NCBI RefSeq assembly: GCF_010682105.1
Contig: NZ_JAAGWH010000057.1
Span: 1 to 35,153 of the forward strand
From: Modestobacter muralis
GTDB lineage: Bacteria > Actinomycetota > Actinomycetes > Mycobacteriales > Geodermatophilaceae
DNA length: 35,153 nucleotides
Direction of reading: 5' to 3'
In this document: one piece after another, positions 28,675 to 35,068 of the stretch
How positions within the stretch are numbered: the stretch's first letter is position 1
How the letters are laid out: each line of letters opens with the position of its first letter
The notes under the pieces: generated by a model
Told to the model about the DNA's origin: nothing
Database searches by the model: none
What the model saw: the letters and a program-made list of their open reading frames with translations, nothing else
Made by a program: the position numbers and the translations under genes

Positions 28675-28702
28675 TCGACCAAGTCCATCGGTTTGCGAGA
28701 CT
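28675..28702 (+). promoter_or_regulatory. Candidate promoter of the leader ORF and ssuD
   Basis: TCGACC (28675-28680) and GAGACT (28697-28702) are 16 bases apart and end six bases before the GTG of the leader ORF. That spacing would put the transcript start at or next to the GTG, a leaderless small ORF. No Shine-Dalgarno precedes the GTG, which agrees. Weak matches to consensus, so only a candidate. Confidence 0.4.
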
Positions 28703-28708
28703 CGCGCT

Positions 28709-28816
28709 GTGACGGGAGCGGGGACCGCCGGTGGCCCGCTGACCCGCCGTCTCCACGTCGACCTGCTCCGGGTCGGCAGCGCGGTCTGTCCGCGCCCCTG
28801 CACCACCTCGCGCTGA
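28709..28816 (+). CDS. Cysteine-containing leader peptide upstream of ssuD
   Basis: A 35-residue ORF from GTG to TGA, in the gap between the divergent MOSC gene and ssuD. Residues 14-27 read RLHVDLLRVGSAVC, matching the actinobacterial leader-peptide pattern R-x-H-V-D-L-x-R-x-x-S-x-x-C found before sulfur-assimilation genes. Cys codons are at 27 and 31 (TGT and TGC). The ssuD ATG follows 85 bases after the stop. Known in mycobacteria: cysteine codons in such upstream ORFs let ribosome stalling report on cysteine supply. Here that control is inference, but ssuD is a fitting target. Too small for most gene callers. Confidence 0.8.
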   Translation: MTGAGTAGGPLTRRLHVDLLRVGSAVCPRPCTTSR

Positions 28817-28901
28817 CGCCACGCGCCCTCCCGACCCTTCACCGGTCGCCCCTCCCCGCCCGCTCGCCCCCGAGCCGGCACCCCTCTGCCCTGGAGTCGT
28901 C

Positions 28902-30128
28902 ATGACCGGAGCCCCTGCTCTCCCCTCCCCCGCCGACCCGTTCACCGCGGACGACGCCGCCGGGCGCCCGCCGCTGGTCGCGCACTGGTTCCTGCCCACC
29001 TACGGCGACTCCCGCGGCCTGGTCGGCGGTGGCCACGGCATGGCCGCCACCGCCGCGGGCGGCTCCCGCCCGGCGTCGCTCGGCTACCTCACCCAGGTCG
29101 CGCGGGCGGCGGAGACCGTGGGCTTCGAGGCGGCGCTGACCCCGGCCGGGCTGTGGTGCGAGGACGCGTGGCTGACCACCGCCATGCTCGCCGGTGCCAG
29201 CGAGCGGCTGAAGTTCCTCGTGGCCTTCCGCCCCGGACTGCTGTCGCCCACCCTGGCCGCGCAGATGGCCGCCACCTTCCAGCGGCACTCCGGTGGCCGG
29301 CTGCTGCTCAACGTCGTCACCGGCGGCGAGCCGGCTGAGCAGCGCGCCTACGGCGACTTCCTCAGCAAGGACGACCGCTACCGCCGGGGCGGGGAGTTCC
29401 TGCAGGTGGTGCGCGGGCTGTGGCGCGGGGAGACCGTCGACCTGGCCGGTGAGCACGTGCAGGTGGAGGGGGCCCGGCTCGAGACCGTGCCCGACCCGGT
29501 GCCGCCGGTCTACTTCGGTGGGTCCTCCCCGCTGGCCGGCGAGGTCGCCGCCGAGCACTGCGACGTCTACCTGACCTGGGGAGAGCCGCCGGCCCAGGTG
29601 GCCGAGAAGATCGAGTGGGTCCGCGGCCTGGCCGCCGCGCGCGGGCGCACCGTGCGCTTCGGCATCCGGCTGCACGTCATCACCCGGGACACCTCCGACG
29701 CCGCCTGGGCACAGGCGGAGACCCTGCTGGCCGGCATCCCGCAGGGGATGATCGACCGCGTCCAGGCGAACCTGGCCCGCAGCGAGTCCGAGGGCCAGCG
29801 GCGGATGCGCGCGCTGCACTCCGGCGGCACCGCCCGCGCCGCCGACCTCGAGGTCTCCCCCAACCTGTGGGCCGGCGTCGGCCTGGTCCGCGGCGGTGCC
29901 GGCACCGCCCTGGTGGGCAGCCACACCGAGGTCGCCGACCGGATCGCGGAGTACCACGCGCTGGGCATCGACGAGTTCGTGCTGTCCGGCCACCCGCACC
30001 TGGAGGAGGCGTACTGGGTCGGCGAGGGCGTGCTGCCCCAGCTGCAGCGTCGCGGGCTGTGGGCGCCCCCGGCCGGCTCGCCCGCAGCCTCCTCGGCACC
30101 GGCCGCCATCCCGTTCACGGGGCGGTGA
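28902..30128 (+). CDS. ssuD: FMNH2-dependent alkanesulfonate monooxygenase
   Basis: A 408-residue bacterial luciferase-like flavin monooxygenase. It matches E. coli SsuD along its length: HWFLPTYGDSRGL, the active-site Cys86 in LWCEDAWL, RLKFLVAFRPGLLSPT, FGGSSPLAGEVAAEHCDVYLTW-type sequence, Arg256/His258 in RFGIRLHVI, and SPNLWAGVGLVRGGAGTALVG. The N-terminus is about 20 residues longer. It releases sulfite from alkanesulfonates, for use when sulfate or cysteine is scarce, and needs a flavin reductase (SsuE type) and transporter, neither of which is nearby. GGAG sits six bases before the ATG. Expression is probably governed by the leader ORF upstream. It converges on the HNH gene with seven bases between the stops. 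Confidence 0.95.
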   Translation: MTGAPALPSPADPFTADDAAGRPPLVAHWFLPTYGDSRGLVGGGHGMAATAAGGSRPASLGYLTQVARAAETVGFEAALTPAGLWCEDAWLTTAMLAGASERLKFLVAFRPGLLSPTLAAQMAATFQRHSGGRLLLNVVTGGEPAEQRAYGDFLSKDDRYRRGGEFLQVVRGLWRGETVDLAGEHVQVEGARLETVPDPVPPVYFGGSSPLAGEVAAEHCDVYLTWGEPPAQVAEKIEWVRGLAAARGRTVRFGIRLHVITRDTSDAAWAQAETLLAGIPQGMIDRVQANLARSESEGQRRMRALHSGGTARAADLEVSPNLWAGVGLVRGGAGTALVGSHTEVADRIAEYHALGIDEFVLSGHPHLEEAYWVGEGVLPQLQRRGLWAPPAGSPAASSAPAAIPFTGR

Positions 30129-30135
30129 GCCGGCC

Positions 30136-30528
30136 TCAGCCCGCCCGCTGCCCGGTCGTGCCGCCCCGGCGGCGCAGCCGGCGCAGCTGGGCGTCGAGGT
30201 AGGGGCGGGCGCGGCGCTGGCCGCCGCGCTGGGCGATCGCCCCGGCCAGGGCGGTCAGCGACCGCACCAGCCGTGGCTCGTCGGGGTGCCAGCCACGGCG
30301 CTCGCACTCCTCCAGCCACTCCACCGGTGCGGTGTGGCCGCGGTCGGCGTTGCACCGGCGGCAGGCGGCCACCTCGTTCTCCAGCCACGACGGCCCGCCC
30401 TTGACCCGCGGGACGACGTGCTCGGTGCTGGGCTCGACGTGCTCGCCGAACTCGCGGGCGCACCAGATGCAGGTGGGCCCGTCACGGTCGACGGCGACCC
30501 GCAGGCGGGCGGCGCGGTCCAGTGCCAT
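30136..30528 (-). CDS. HNH nuclease-domain protein
   Basis: A 130-residue protein. Two zinc-binding pairs, CIWC (20-23) and CRRC (56-59), frame the HNH elements EHVVPRVKGG (His37), Asn51 in WLENEV and His65 in NADRGH. The C-terminal 60 residues are Arg-rich. The frame is open up to 30708, but that would run through a tRNA gene and its terminator, so the ATG at 30526-30528 is taken. HNH proteins of this solitary type occur widely in actinobacteria; no partner or target is evident. It converges with ssuD. Confidence 0.8.
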   Translation of the reverse strand: MALDRAARLRVAVDRDGPTCIWCAREFGEHVEPSTEHVVPRVKGGPSWLENEVAACRRCNADRGHTAPVEWLEECERRGWHPDEPRLVRSLTALAGAIAQRGGQRRARPYLDAQLRRLRRRGGTTGQRAG

Positions 30529-30577
30529 CGCCGTCCATGGTGCGCCCGTGCCGGCGTCCTGGCCCGGGAACGCGACG

Positions 30578-30614
30578 AGGGCCAGGTCACCCCGTCGCGG
30601 GGGGACCTGGCCCT
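30578..30614 (-). terminator. Terminator of tRNA-Val(CAC)
   Basis: An 11-base perfect stem (30578-30588 with 30604-30614, GGGCCAGGTC-type) extends through a C-run/G-run pair inside. It begins ten bases after the tRNA on the minus strand and lies before the HNH start. It has the position and strength of a tRNA terminator. Confidence 0.7.
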
Positions 30615-30623
30615 CGGGCACGG

Positions 30624-30695
30624 TGGGCGATACTGGGATCGAACCAGTGACCTCTTCGGTGTGAACGAAGCGCTCTACCGCTGAGCCAATCGCCC
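30624..30695 (-). tRNA. tRNA-Val (anticodon CAC)
   Basis: A complete 72-nt cloverleaf: acceptor GGGCGAT/ATCGCCC, D arm GCTC-AGCGGTA-GAGC, anticodon stem CTTCG/CGAAG with loop TTCACAC (CAC reads GUG), five-base variable loop, T arm ACTGG-TTCGATC-CCAGT and discriminator A. The next bases are CCG, so CCA is not encoded. It shares a 36-nt identical 3' part with the tRNA-Val(GAC) on the opposite strand at 33765. Confidence 0.97.
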
Positions 30696-30721
30696 GTGCT
30701 GCTGACAATTGTGCCAGACGC

Positions 30722-31165
30722 TCAGTGCCACAGCGGCACCCACCCCGGCACCCAGTGCGGCACGCCCGTCAGGTGCAGGGTCACCACGAGCACGCCGTAG
30801 ACGAAGGCCGCGGTCAGCAGGGCCACCGCGACCCGGACGACGGCGGACTGGCGGCCCAGCCAGTCGGTCCAGCCCTCCACCCGGCGGCGGGCGTACTCGA
30901 GCACGCGCTCGGCCCACAGGAACTCCGTCGCCAGCACGAACAGGCCGGCGAAGACGATCAGCCAGCCGGGACCGGGCAGCGGGATGGCCACGATGCCCAC
31001 GGCGACGACCAGGCCGCCGACGATGCCCACACCCAGCCGGTAGGGGGCCTCGAGGCTCTTGCGGGCGGCGATCCGCCGCCGCCAGCCCGACTCGGCCACG
31101 CGCTCCCGCAGGCTGCGGTCCTTCTCGTGCCCGGGCCTGAGCGCGCGCTCACGCCCGGAGGGCAA
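30722..31165 (-). CDS. TIGR02611-type small membrane protein
   Basis: A 147-residue protein, basic at the N-terminus (RERALRPGHEKDRSLRERV), with two hydrophobic segments at about 45-80 (GVGIVGGLVVAVGIVAIPLP then PGPGWLIVFAGLFVLATEF) and another at about 110-133. The PGPGWLIVFAGL signature identifies the TIGR02611 family of unknown function. Start uncertain: no ATG exists in range. The TTG at 31163-31165 is preferred because GGGGAG lies just upstream. A CTG overlapping the anti-sigma stop and a GTG at residue 23 are alternatives. It follows the anti-sigma gene closely and may share its transcript. Confidence 0.75.
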   Translation of the reverse strand: MPSGRERALRPGHEKDRSLRERVAESGWRRRIAARKSLEAPYRLGVGIVGGLVVAVGIVAIPLPGPGWLIVFAGLFVLATEFLWAERVLEYARRRVEGWTDWLGRQSAVVRVAVALLTAAFVYGVLVVTLHLTGVPHWVPGWVPLWH

Positions 31166-31200
31166 CTGCTCCCCGGGCGGGGTCCGGATGTCCTGTCCGC

Positions 31201-32082
31201 TCAGCTGGTCACCTGCCCGGTCGCGACGATGCTCGACGGTGTCGTCGGAGCCTGTCGACCGGGCTCGATGCTGATGGCGTACGCGGAGTAGTCGTCGAGA
31301 CCGGTCGCCTGGGAGCCTACGGTCCGCAGGTCCATCTCGGGAGTGACCACGTCGAACGTCCCGATGGCCACCGGGGAACCGTCGCGCATCCCCCAGACGA
31401 CGTAGGTCTGACCGGACACGTCGTTGACCGGGAGGCCCTCGGCGAGCACCTGCACCTGACCGTCGCGGGCGACCACCGTGGCCACCGGCCGGCCGTCCTC
31501 GGTCAGCGGCGCGATCGCGGCCCGGCCCGGCTGCAGCAGCGACTCGATGACCCGGCTCTGCTCGGCAGCGGTCGTGCGGGCGGCGTCGCGGTCGCCGGTG
31601 ACGACGACGTTCCACGCACCCAGGGCCAGGACGGCGGCCACGGCAGCGGCGACCAGGGCGGTCGGCACCACCCGCCGCCAGGCCGGCCGTGTGTCGCGGT
31701 GCCGGGGAGGCAGCGGTGCGCGGAAGTTCCCGTAGGCGGACGCACCACCCACCGGGACCGCAGCGGGCCGCTCGACCGGCGCCTGCACGACGGGGGGCTC
31801 GGGCCGCGCGGCGGGCTGCACCTGCTCGGTCTGCTCGACCGCGGCGCGCAGCCGGTCCCGCAGCGCGTCCGAGGGCTCGGCCTGGGGCAGGTCGCCGGCG
31901 AGGGCCGCCATCACCTCGGCGGTGTCGGCCACGGTCTGCCGGCACTGGTCGCAGGTGCGCAGGTGGGCGGCGAAGAGCGTCTCGTCCTCGGGCTCGAGGG
32001 CATGCAGGCCCCAGCCCACGGCGAGCTCGTCCCAGGTCCGGTGCTCGTCGTCCCGGCCGGGCTGCTGTCCGGGGGCGGTCAT
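31201..32082 (-). CDS. Anti-sigma factor, RskA-like
   Basis: A 293-residue protein. The N-terminal zinc-finger anti-sigma domain has HLRTCDQC (His40, Cys44, Cys47). A Pro/Ala/Glu linker leads to one transmembrane helix at about 139-160, and the extracytoplasmic C-terminal domain matches anti-sigma-K RskA proteins (QTYVVWGMRDGSPVAIG, YAISIEPGR). The ATG (32080-32082) overlaps the sigma factor stop as ATGA. It should hold the sigma factor at the membrane until a signal, often regulated proteolysis, releases it. Confidence 0.93.
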   Translation of the reverse strand: MTAPGQQPGRDDEHRTWDELAVGWGLHALEPEDETLFAAHLRTCDQCRQTVADTAEVMAALAGDLPQAEPSDALRDRLRAAVEQTEQVQPAARPEPPVVQAPVERPAAVPVGGASAYGNFRAPLPPRHRDTRPAWRRVVPTALVAAAVAAVLALGAWNVVVTGDRDAARTTAAEQSRVIESLLQPGRAAIAPLTEDGRPVATVVARDGQVQVLAEGLPVNDVSGQTYVVWGMRDGSPVAIGTFDVVTPEMDLRTVGSQATGLDDYSAYAISIEPGRQAPTTPSSIVATGQVTS

Positions 32083-32720
32083 CGGGCGGTCCCGTCGAAC
32101 GGGGTGACACCGGCTGCCCCGGGGACGCCGGTGCCGAGGGTGTCCTTCAGCCGGCGCATCCCGGCGAGCATGCGCGTCTTGACGGTGCCCAGCGGCGTGC
32201 CGGTCAGGGCCGCGACCTCCCGCTGGGTGTACCCGCCGTAGTAGGCCAACGTGAGTGCCTCCCGTTGTGGCTCGGGCAGCGCCCGCAGTGCGCTGCGCAC
32301 CCGGCCGGCCTCCATCCGCTCCCAGGCGTCGTCCTCGACGTCGCTGGTCTGCACCGGAGCCGACAGGGCCAGGTCGTCCTCGGCCCGCGCGGTGCGGCGA
32401 CGGTGGGACTCCTCGCGCCGGACGGCGTCCACGGCCTTGTGGTGGACCATCGTCAGCAGCCAGGAGGCCACGCTGCCGCGGGTGCCGTCGAAGGCACCCG
32501 GGTCCCGCCAGATGCCGAGGAAGACGTCCTGCAGCACGTCCTCGGCCAGCACGTCGTCGGCGAGCACGCGGCGCGCCAGCGCGAAGGCCGGACGGCGGAA
32601 CCGCTGGTAGAGGTCGTCGACGGCGCCACGGTCGCCGGCCGCGACACGACGCAGCAGTTCGAGGTCGGCAGCGCCGTCCTCGGTGCTGCGCGCAGGTCGA
32701 GTCACGAGGCCCATGGTCAC
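32079..32720 (-). CDS. ECF RNA polymerase sigma factor, SigK-like
   Basis: A 213-residue ECF sigma factor. Region 2 (about 30-100) includes DLYQRFRRPAFALARRVL, AEDVLQDVFLGIWRDPG and SWLLTMVHHKAVDAVRRE. Region 4 (about 140-195) has LPEPQREALTLAYYGGYTQ and a helix-turn-helix in REVAALTGTPLGTVKTR. The frame opens with GTG-ACC-ATG (32720-32712), with no Shine-Dalgarno, so either start, or a leaderless transcript, is possible. The gene is coupled to its anti-sigma gene and divergent from the SsgB-like gene. The group is close to SigK/RskA pairs; target genes are not known. Confidence 0.93.
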   Translation of the reverse strand: MTMGLVTRPARSTEDGAADLELLRRVAAGDRGAVDDLYQRFRRPAFALARRVLADDVLAEDVLQDVFLGIWRDPGAFDGTRGSVASWLLTMVHHKAVDAVRREESHRRRTARAEDDLALSAPVQTSDVEDDAWERMEAGRVRSALRALPEPQREALTLAYYGGYTQREVAALTGTPLGTVKTRMLAGMRRLKDTLGTGVPGAAGVTPFDGTAR

Positions 32721-32886
32721 ACGACGGGTTCGTCGCGTGGGCCCCGATCGGTTCAGTTCCCTCGACCGCGTCGCCGGACGCCGGCGACCCGGTGACGGGT
32801 GGGACTCGTGTGACCCAGGAGGCGGCAGGGGCGCGACACGCCGAGTCCATGCGTAGCCGGAGCCCTTTCTGGGTCGTTACAGGGAC

Positions 32887-33393
32887 ATGGCGCGCTACCC
32901 GAGGTCTGGCTGCACTGCACGAACCACCCTCCACCTGGTCGGCCCCCAGTCGTGGACGGCCGTCCCGGCGGCCCTGGTCTACGACGCGAGCGACCCCTTC
33001 GCCGTCCGGGTCCGCTTCGGCGACGGCGGCGAGGACGAGTTCGACCGCACGGACGACGGGCTGCACGGCTCCGGTCTCGGCGAGGACGTCCCCGACGAGG
33101 ACGGCGGCGTGGAGTGGCTGCTCAGCCGCGACCTGCTGCGTGCCGGGCTGACCGGGCCGGCCGGCGAGGGCGACGTGCGGCTGTGGCCGGCCCGCGGTGG
33201 GCTCGACGTGCTGTTCCTGCAGCTGCGCGCCCCCTCGGGCGAGGCGCTGTTCGAGCTGTCGGCCGCCGTCGTGGGCGACTTCCTGCGCGAGAGCGAGCAG
33301 CTCGTGGCGGTCGGGCACGAGAGCGAGGCGCTCCGGGTGGACGACGAGCTGTCGGCGCTGCTGCAGGGCGGCTCGGACCCCTCGGGGCACTGA
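32887..33393 (+). CDS. SsgA/SsgB-like sporulation and cell-division protein
   Basis: A 168-residue member of the SsgA-like family, which in Streptomyces positions FtsZ rings and controls septation. The matches are clear: PAALVYDASDPFAVRVRF, VEWLLSRDLLRAGL, GEGDVRLWPARGG, LFLQLRAPSGEALFEL and the C-terminal DDELSALLQ. Compared with Streptomyces SsgB there is an acidic insertion of about 20 residues (GEDEFDRTDDGLHGSG then LGEDVPDEDGG) before the VEW motif. The ATG is the first start after an in-frame stop at 32854. The gene is divergent from the sigma/anti-sigma pair, with 166 bases between. Confidence 0.9.
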   Translation: MARYPRSGCTARTTLHLVGPQSWTAVPAALVYDASDPFAVRVRFGDGGEDEFDRTDDGLHGSGLGEDVPDEDGGVEWLLSRDLLRAGLTGPAGEGDVRLWPARGGLDVLFLQLRAPSGEALFELSAAVVGDFLRESEQLVAVGHESEALRVDDELSALLQGGSDPSGH

Positions 33394-33396
33394 CGC

Positions 33397-33437
33397 CGTT
33401 CCTGCAGGTCCGCACGCGCCGCTGACCTGCAGGAACG
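33397..33437 (+). terminator. Terminator of the SsgB-like gene
   Basis: A perfect 14-base inverted repeat (CGTTCCTGCAGGTC, 33397-33410 with 33424-33437) around a 13-base loop starts three bases after the stop codon. It is the strongest hairpin in this part of the window and probably ends the transcript. Confidence 0.8.
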
Positions 33438-33467
33438 ACCGGAGGGCCACCCCGGGTACCCCCCCGG

Positions 33468-33497
33468 TTCAACCCCCGGAAGCGGGTCGGTTAGAGT
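33468..33497 (+). promoter_or_regulatory. Promoter of the tRNA cluster
   Basis: TTCAAC (33468-33473) and TAGAGT (33492-33497) are 18 bases apart and lie 28 bases before tRNA-Gly. Position, spacing and partial consensus match suit a housekeeping promoter driving the three tRNAs. Confidence 0.55.
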
Positions 33498-33525
33498 TCT
33501 CCACGCACCGCGAGAGCGGGGCACT

Positions 33526-33597
33526 GCGGATGTGGCTCAGTGGTAGAGCATCACCTTGCCAAGGTGAGGGTCGCGGGTTCGAATCCCGTCATCCGCT
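33526..33597 (+). tRNA. tRNA-Gly (anticodon GCC)
   Basis: A 72-nt cloverleaf with acceptor GCGGATG/CATCCGC, D arm GCTC-AGTGGTA-GAGC, anticodon stem TCACC/GGTGA, loop TTGCCAA (GCC), T arm GCGGG-TTCGAAT-CCCGT, and discriminator T. CCA is not encoded. First of three tRNAs on the plus strand. Confidence 0.97.
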
Positions 33598-33639
33598 CGG
33601 AACCCCGGGCGCTGGTCTCAGGACTGGTGCCCGGCGTGC

Positions 33640-33710
33640 GGTGGAGTGGCCGAGAGGCGAGGCAACGGCCTGCAAAGCCGTCTACACGGGTTCAAATCCC
33701 GTCTCCACCT
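33640..33710 (+). tRNA. tRNA-Cys (anticodon GCA)
   Basis: A 71-nt cloverleaf: acceptor GGTGGAG/CTCCACC, anticodon stem ACGGC/GCCGT with loop CTGCAAA (GCA), T loop TTCAAAT, and discriminator T. CCA is not encoded. Second gene of the cluster, 42 bases after tRNA-Gly. Confidence 0.97.
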
Positions 33711-33764
33711 CGTCTCCTCCGCGGAGCACGAGCGTGGAGGTGGGTCCGGTCGCGAGGCCGGGAC

Positions 33765-33839
33765 GGGCGATTGGCGCAGCGGTAGCGCGCTTCCCTGACA
33801 CGGAAGAGGTCACTGGTTCGATCCCAGTATCGCCCACCA
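33765..33839 (+). tRNA. tRNA-Val (anticodon GAC)
   Basis: A cloverleaf of 72 nt plus an encoded CCA (33837-33839), unlike its neighbours. Acceptor GGGCGAT/ATCGCCC, D arm GCGC-AGCGGTA-GCGC, anticodon stem CTTCC/GGAAG with loop CTGACAC (GAC), T arm ACTGG-TTCGATC-CCAGT, discriminator A. Identical over 36 nt to the 3' part of tRNA-Val(CAC). Last of the cluster. Confidence 0.97.
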
Positions 33840-33843
33840 CGAG

Positions 33844-33870
33844 AGGCCCCAGGTCACCGACCTGGGGCCT
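33844..33870 (+). terminator. Terminator of the tRNA cluster
   Basis: A perfect 12-base stem (AGGCCCCAGGTC, 33844-33855, with 33859-33870), loop ACC, followed by TTCGTCG. It starts five bases after tRNA-Val(GAC). Confidence 0.85.
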
Positions 33871-34353
33871 TCGTCGTCCCCCGGGCATAACGCTGGTCGT
33901 CCCGGCGTGCCGCTCCCCCGGTCCGGGCTCCCCCTGCCCCTCCCGCCGCGACCTGCCGGCCCCTGACCCACCGACCCGTCCCCGCCTGCGCCGGCCGGAT
34001 GGTCGCCGTCCCGGCCGCGGACCCGTCGAGCTGCCGACCCGGCCCGTCCTCCGCCGTCGTCGTAGTCTCGTTCGCCATGACCGGTGGGACTGTGCAGCGG
34101 AGCTCGCGAAGGCCCGCGCCGCGGCGCCCGACCACGCCACACACCCCGCACGCGCGGTCCCGGACCACCGGAGGACCGGCACGGCCACCGGAGCACTCGT
34201 GGAACGGCACCTCCTCACCGAGGAGCCGGGTCCGACCGGAGCCGGCGGCGTGACGCGGAGCTGGGGCACGTGGCTGAGCTGAGCACCCACACCGGTGACC
34301 CCGTCCCGCTCAGCGACCGGACAGGCCGCCCGCACCCGACCAGTGGAGGACAC
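33871..34353. other. Stretch with no confident gene
   Basis: A 483-base gap between the tRNA terminator and the heptad-repeat protein. Short frames on both strands give only Pro/Arg/Ser-rich low-complexity products without recognisable motifs. TAGTCT at 34063-34068 could be a -10 element, ending nine bases before an ATG at 34077; this may mark the promoter of the downstream gene with a long 5' region. Nothing else can be supported. Confidence 0.5.
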
Positions 34354-34989
34354 GTGCACGACCCGGCAGCAGCTGGACCGCCGCCCGAGGACGGGGCGGG
34401 ACACGACGGTCCCTGGCAGCAGGAACGGCAGGCGAGGTCCTGGTGGACCAGTTCCGATGACCGCGACGCCCGCGCCGAGGAGGCCGACCGGCGGGCGGAC
34501 CAGCGCGACACCACCGCGCGGGGACGCGACGACACCGCGGACCAGGGGGTCCTGGGTGCACGGGACCGCGAGGCCCTGGCCTACCAGCGGATCCGTGAGG
34601 TGACCCGGCGCCTGAACGCCCAGGACGCCGACGAGGCCGACCAGCACCTGCACCTGCAGCTGGCGGCCGAGGCGATCCAGGAGGCGATCGACTCCGGCGC
34701 GGACGAGCCGCTGCTCCACCTGCTGCGGCGGGTCCTCGAACTGCTCGACGTGCAGGTCGCCGACGTGCTGGCCGCCGGCGTCCAGCGGTCCGCCCTGCGG
34801 GTCGACCTGCAGCACGCGGGGCAGCTCCTGGCCGGCGCAGCCGATGACCGCACCACTGCCGCCTCCGACCGCAGCGCTGCTGCCAGCGACCGGAGCGCGG
34901 CCGCCGGGGACCGCGACAGCGCCCGGACCGCGCGCCAGCAGGCCGCGGCCTACCGGGGTCTGGACGACCCGGGGTCGCCGGCACCCTGA
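34354..34989 (+). CDS. Asp/Arg-rich heptad-repeat protein of unknown function
   Basis: A 211-residue, probably cytoplasmic protein that I do not recognise. Residues 35-72 (DDRDARAEEADRRADQRD onward) and 164-193 (DDRTTAASDRSAAASDRSAA onward) are built from xxDRxxA units with a seven-residue period, like a charged coiled coil. The middle, 73-160, is a Leu/Ala-rich helical region (QLAAEAIQEAIDSGADEPLL, VLELLDVQVADVL). No signal peptide or membrane helix. The GTG at 34354 is chosen because GGAGG lies five bases upstream; the frame is open earlier, but with low-complexity sequence. It stands alone between the tRNA cluster and a convergent gene. Confidence 0.75.
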   Translation: MHDPAAAGPPPEDGAGHDGPWQQERQARSWWTSSDDRDARAEEADRRADQRDTTARGRDDTADQGVLGARDREALAYQRIREVTRRLNAQDADEADQHLHLQLAAEAIQEAIDSGADEPLLHLLRRVLELLDVQVADVLAAGVQRSALRVDLQHAGQLLAGAADDRTTAASDRSAAASDRSAAAGDRDSARTARQQAAAYRGLDDPGSPAP

Positions 34990-35033
34990 TCGTCGCGGCG
35001 GCGACCGACGCACCTGCTCAGCCGGCGGACCGG

Positions 35034-35060
35034 GGCCCGCTGGTGCCGGTACCGCGGGCC
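35034..35060. terminator. Hairpin between convergent genes
   Basis: GGCCCGC (35034-35040) pairs with GCGGGCC (35054-35060) between the heptad-repeat gene and the gene entering from the right. Short stem with a 13-base loop, so a weak terminator candidate. Confidence 0.35.
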
Positions 35061-35068
35061 GGCGACGG

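Noticed and set aside
28817-28901. A U-tailed intrinsic attenuator between the leader ORF and ssuD
   Set aside because: No stable stem followed by a U-run could be found in this C-rich stretch.
30529-30708. N-terminal extension of the HNH protein
   Set aside because: It would translate tRNA-Val(CAC) and its terminator; an internal ATG gives a normal HNH protein.
32721-32800. An autoregulated ECF promoter before the sigma gene
   Set aside because: GGAAC is present on the minus strand but no convincing -10 lies at the right spacing.
33854-34078. A minus-strand small ORF beginning MANETTTTAEDG
   Set aside because: No ribosome site, low-complexity Gly/Arg-rich product, and its end approaches the tRNA terminator; not supportable.
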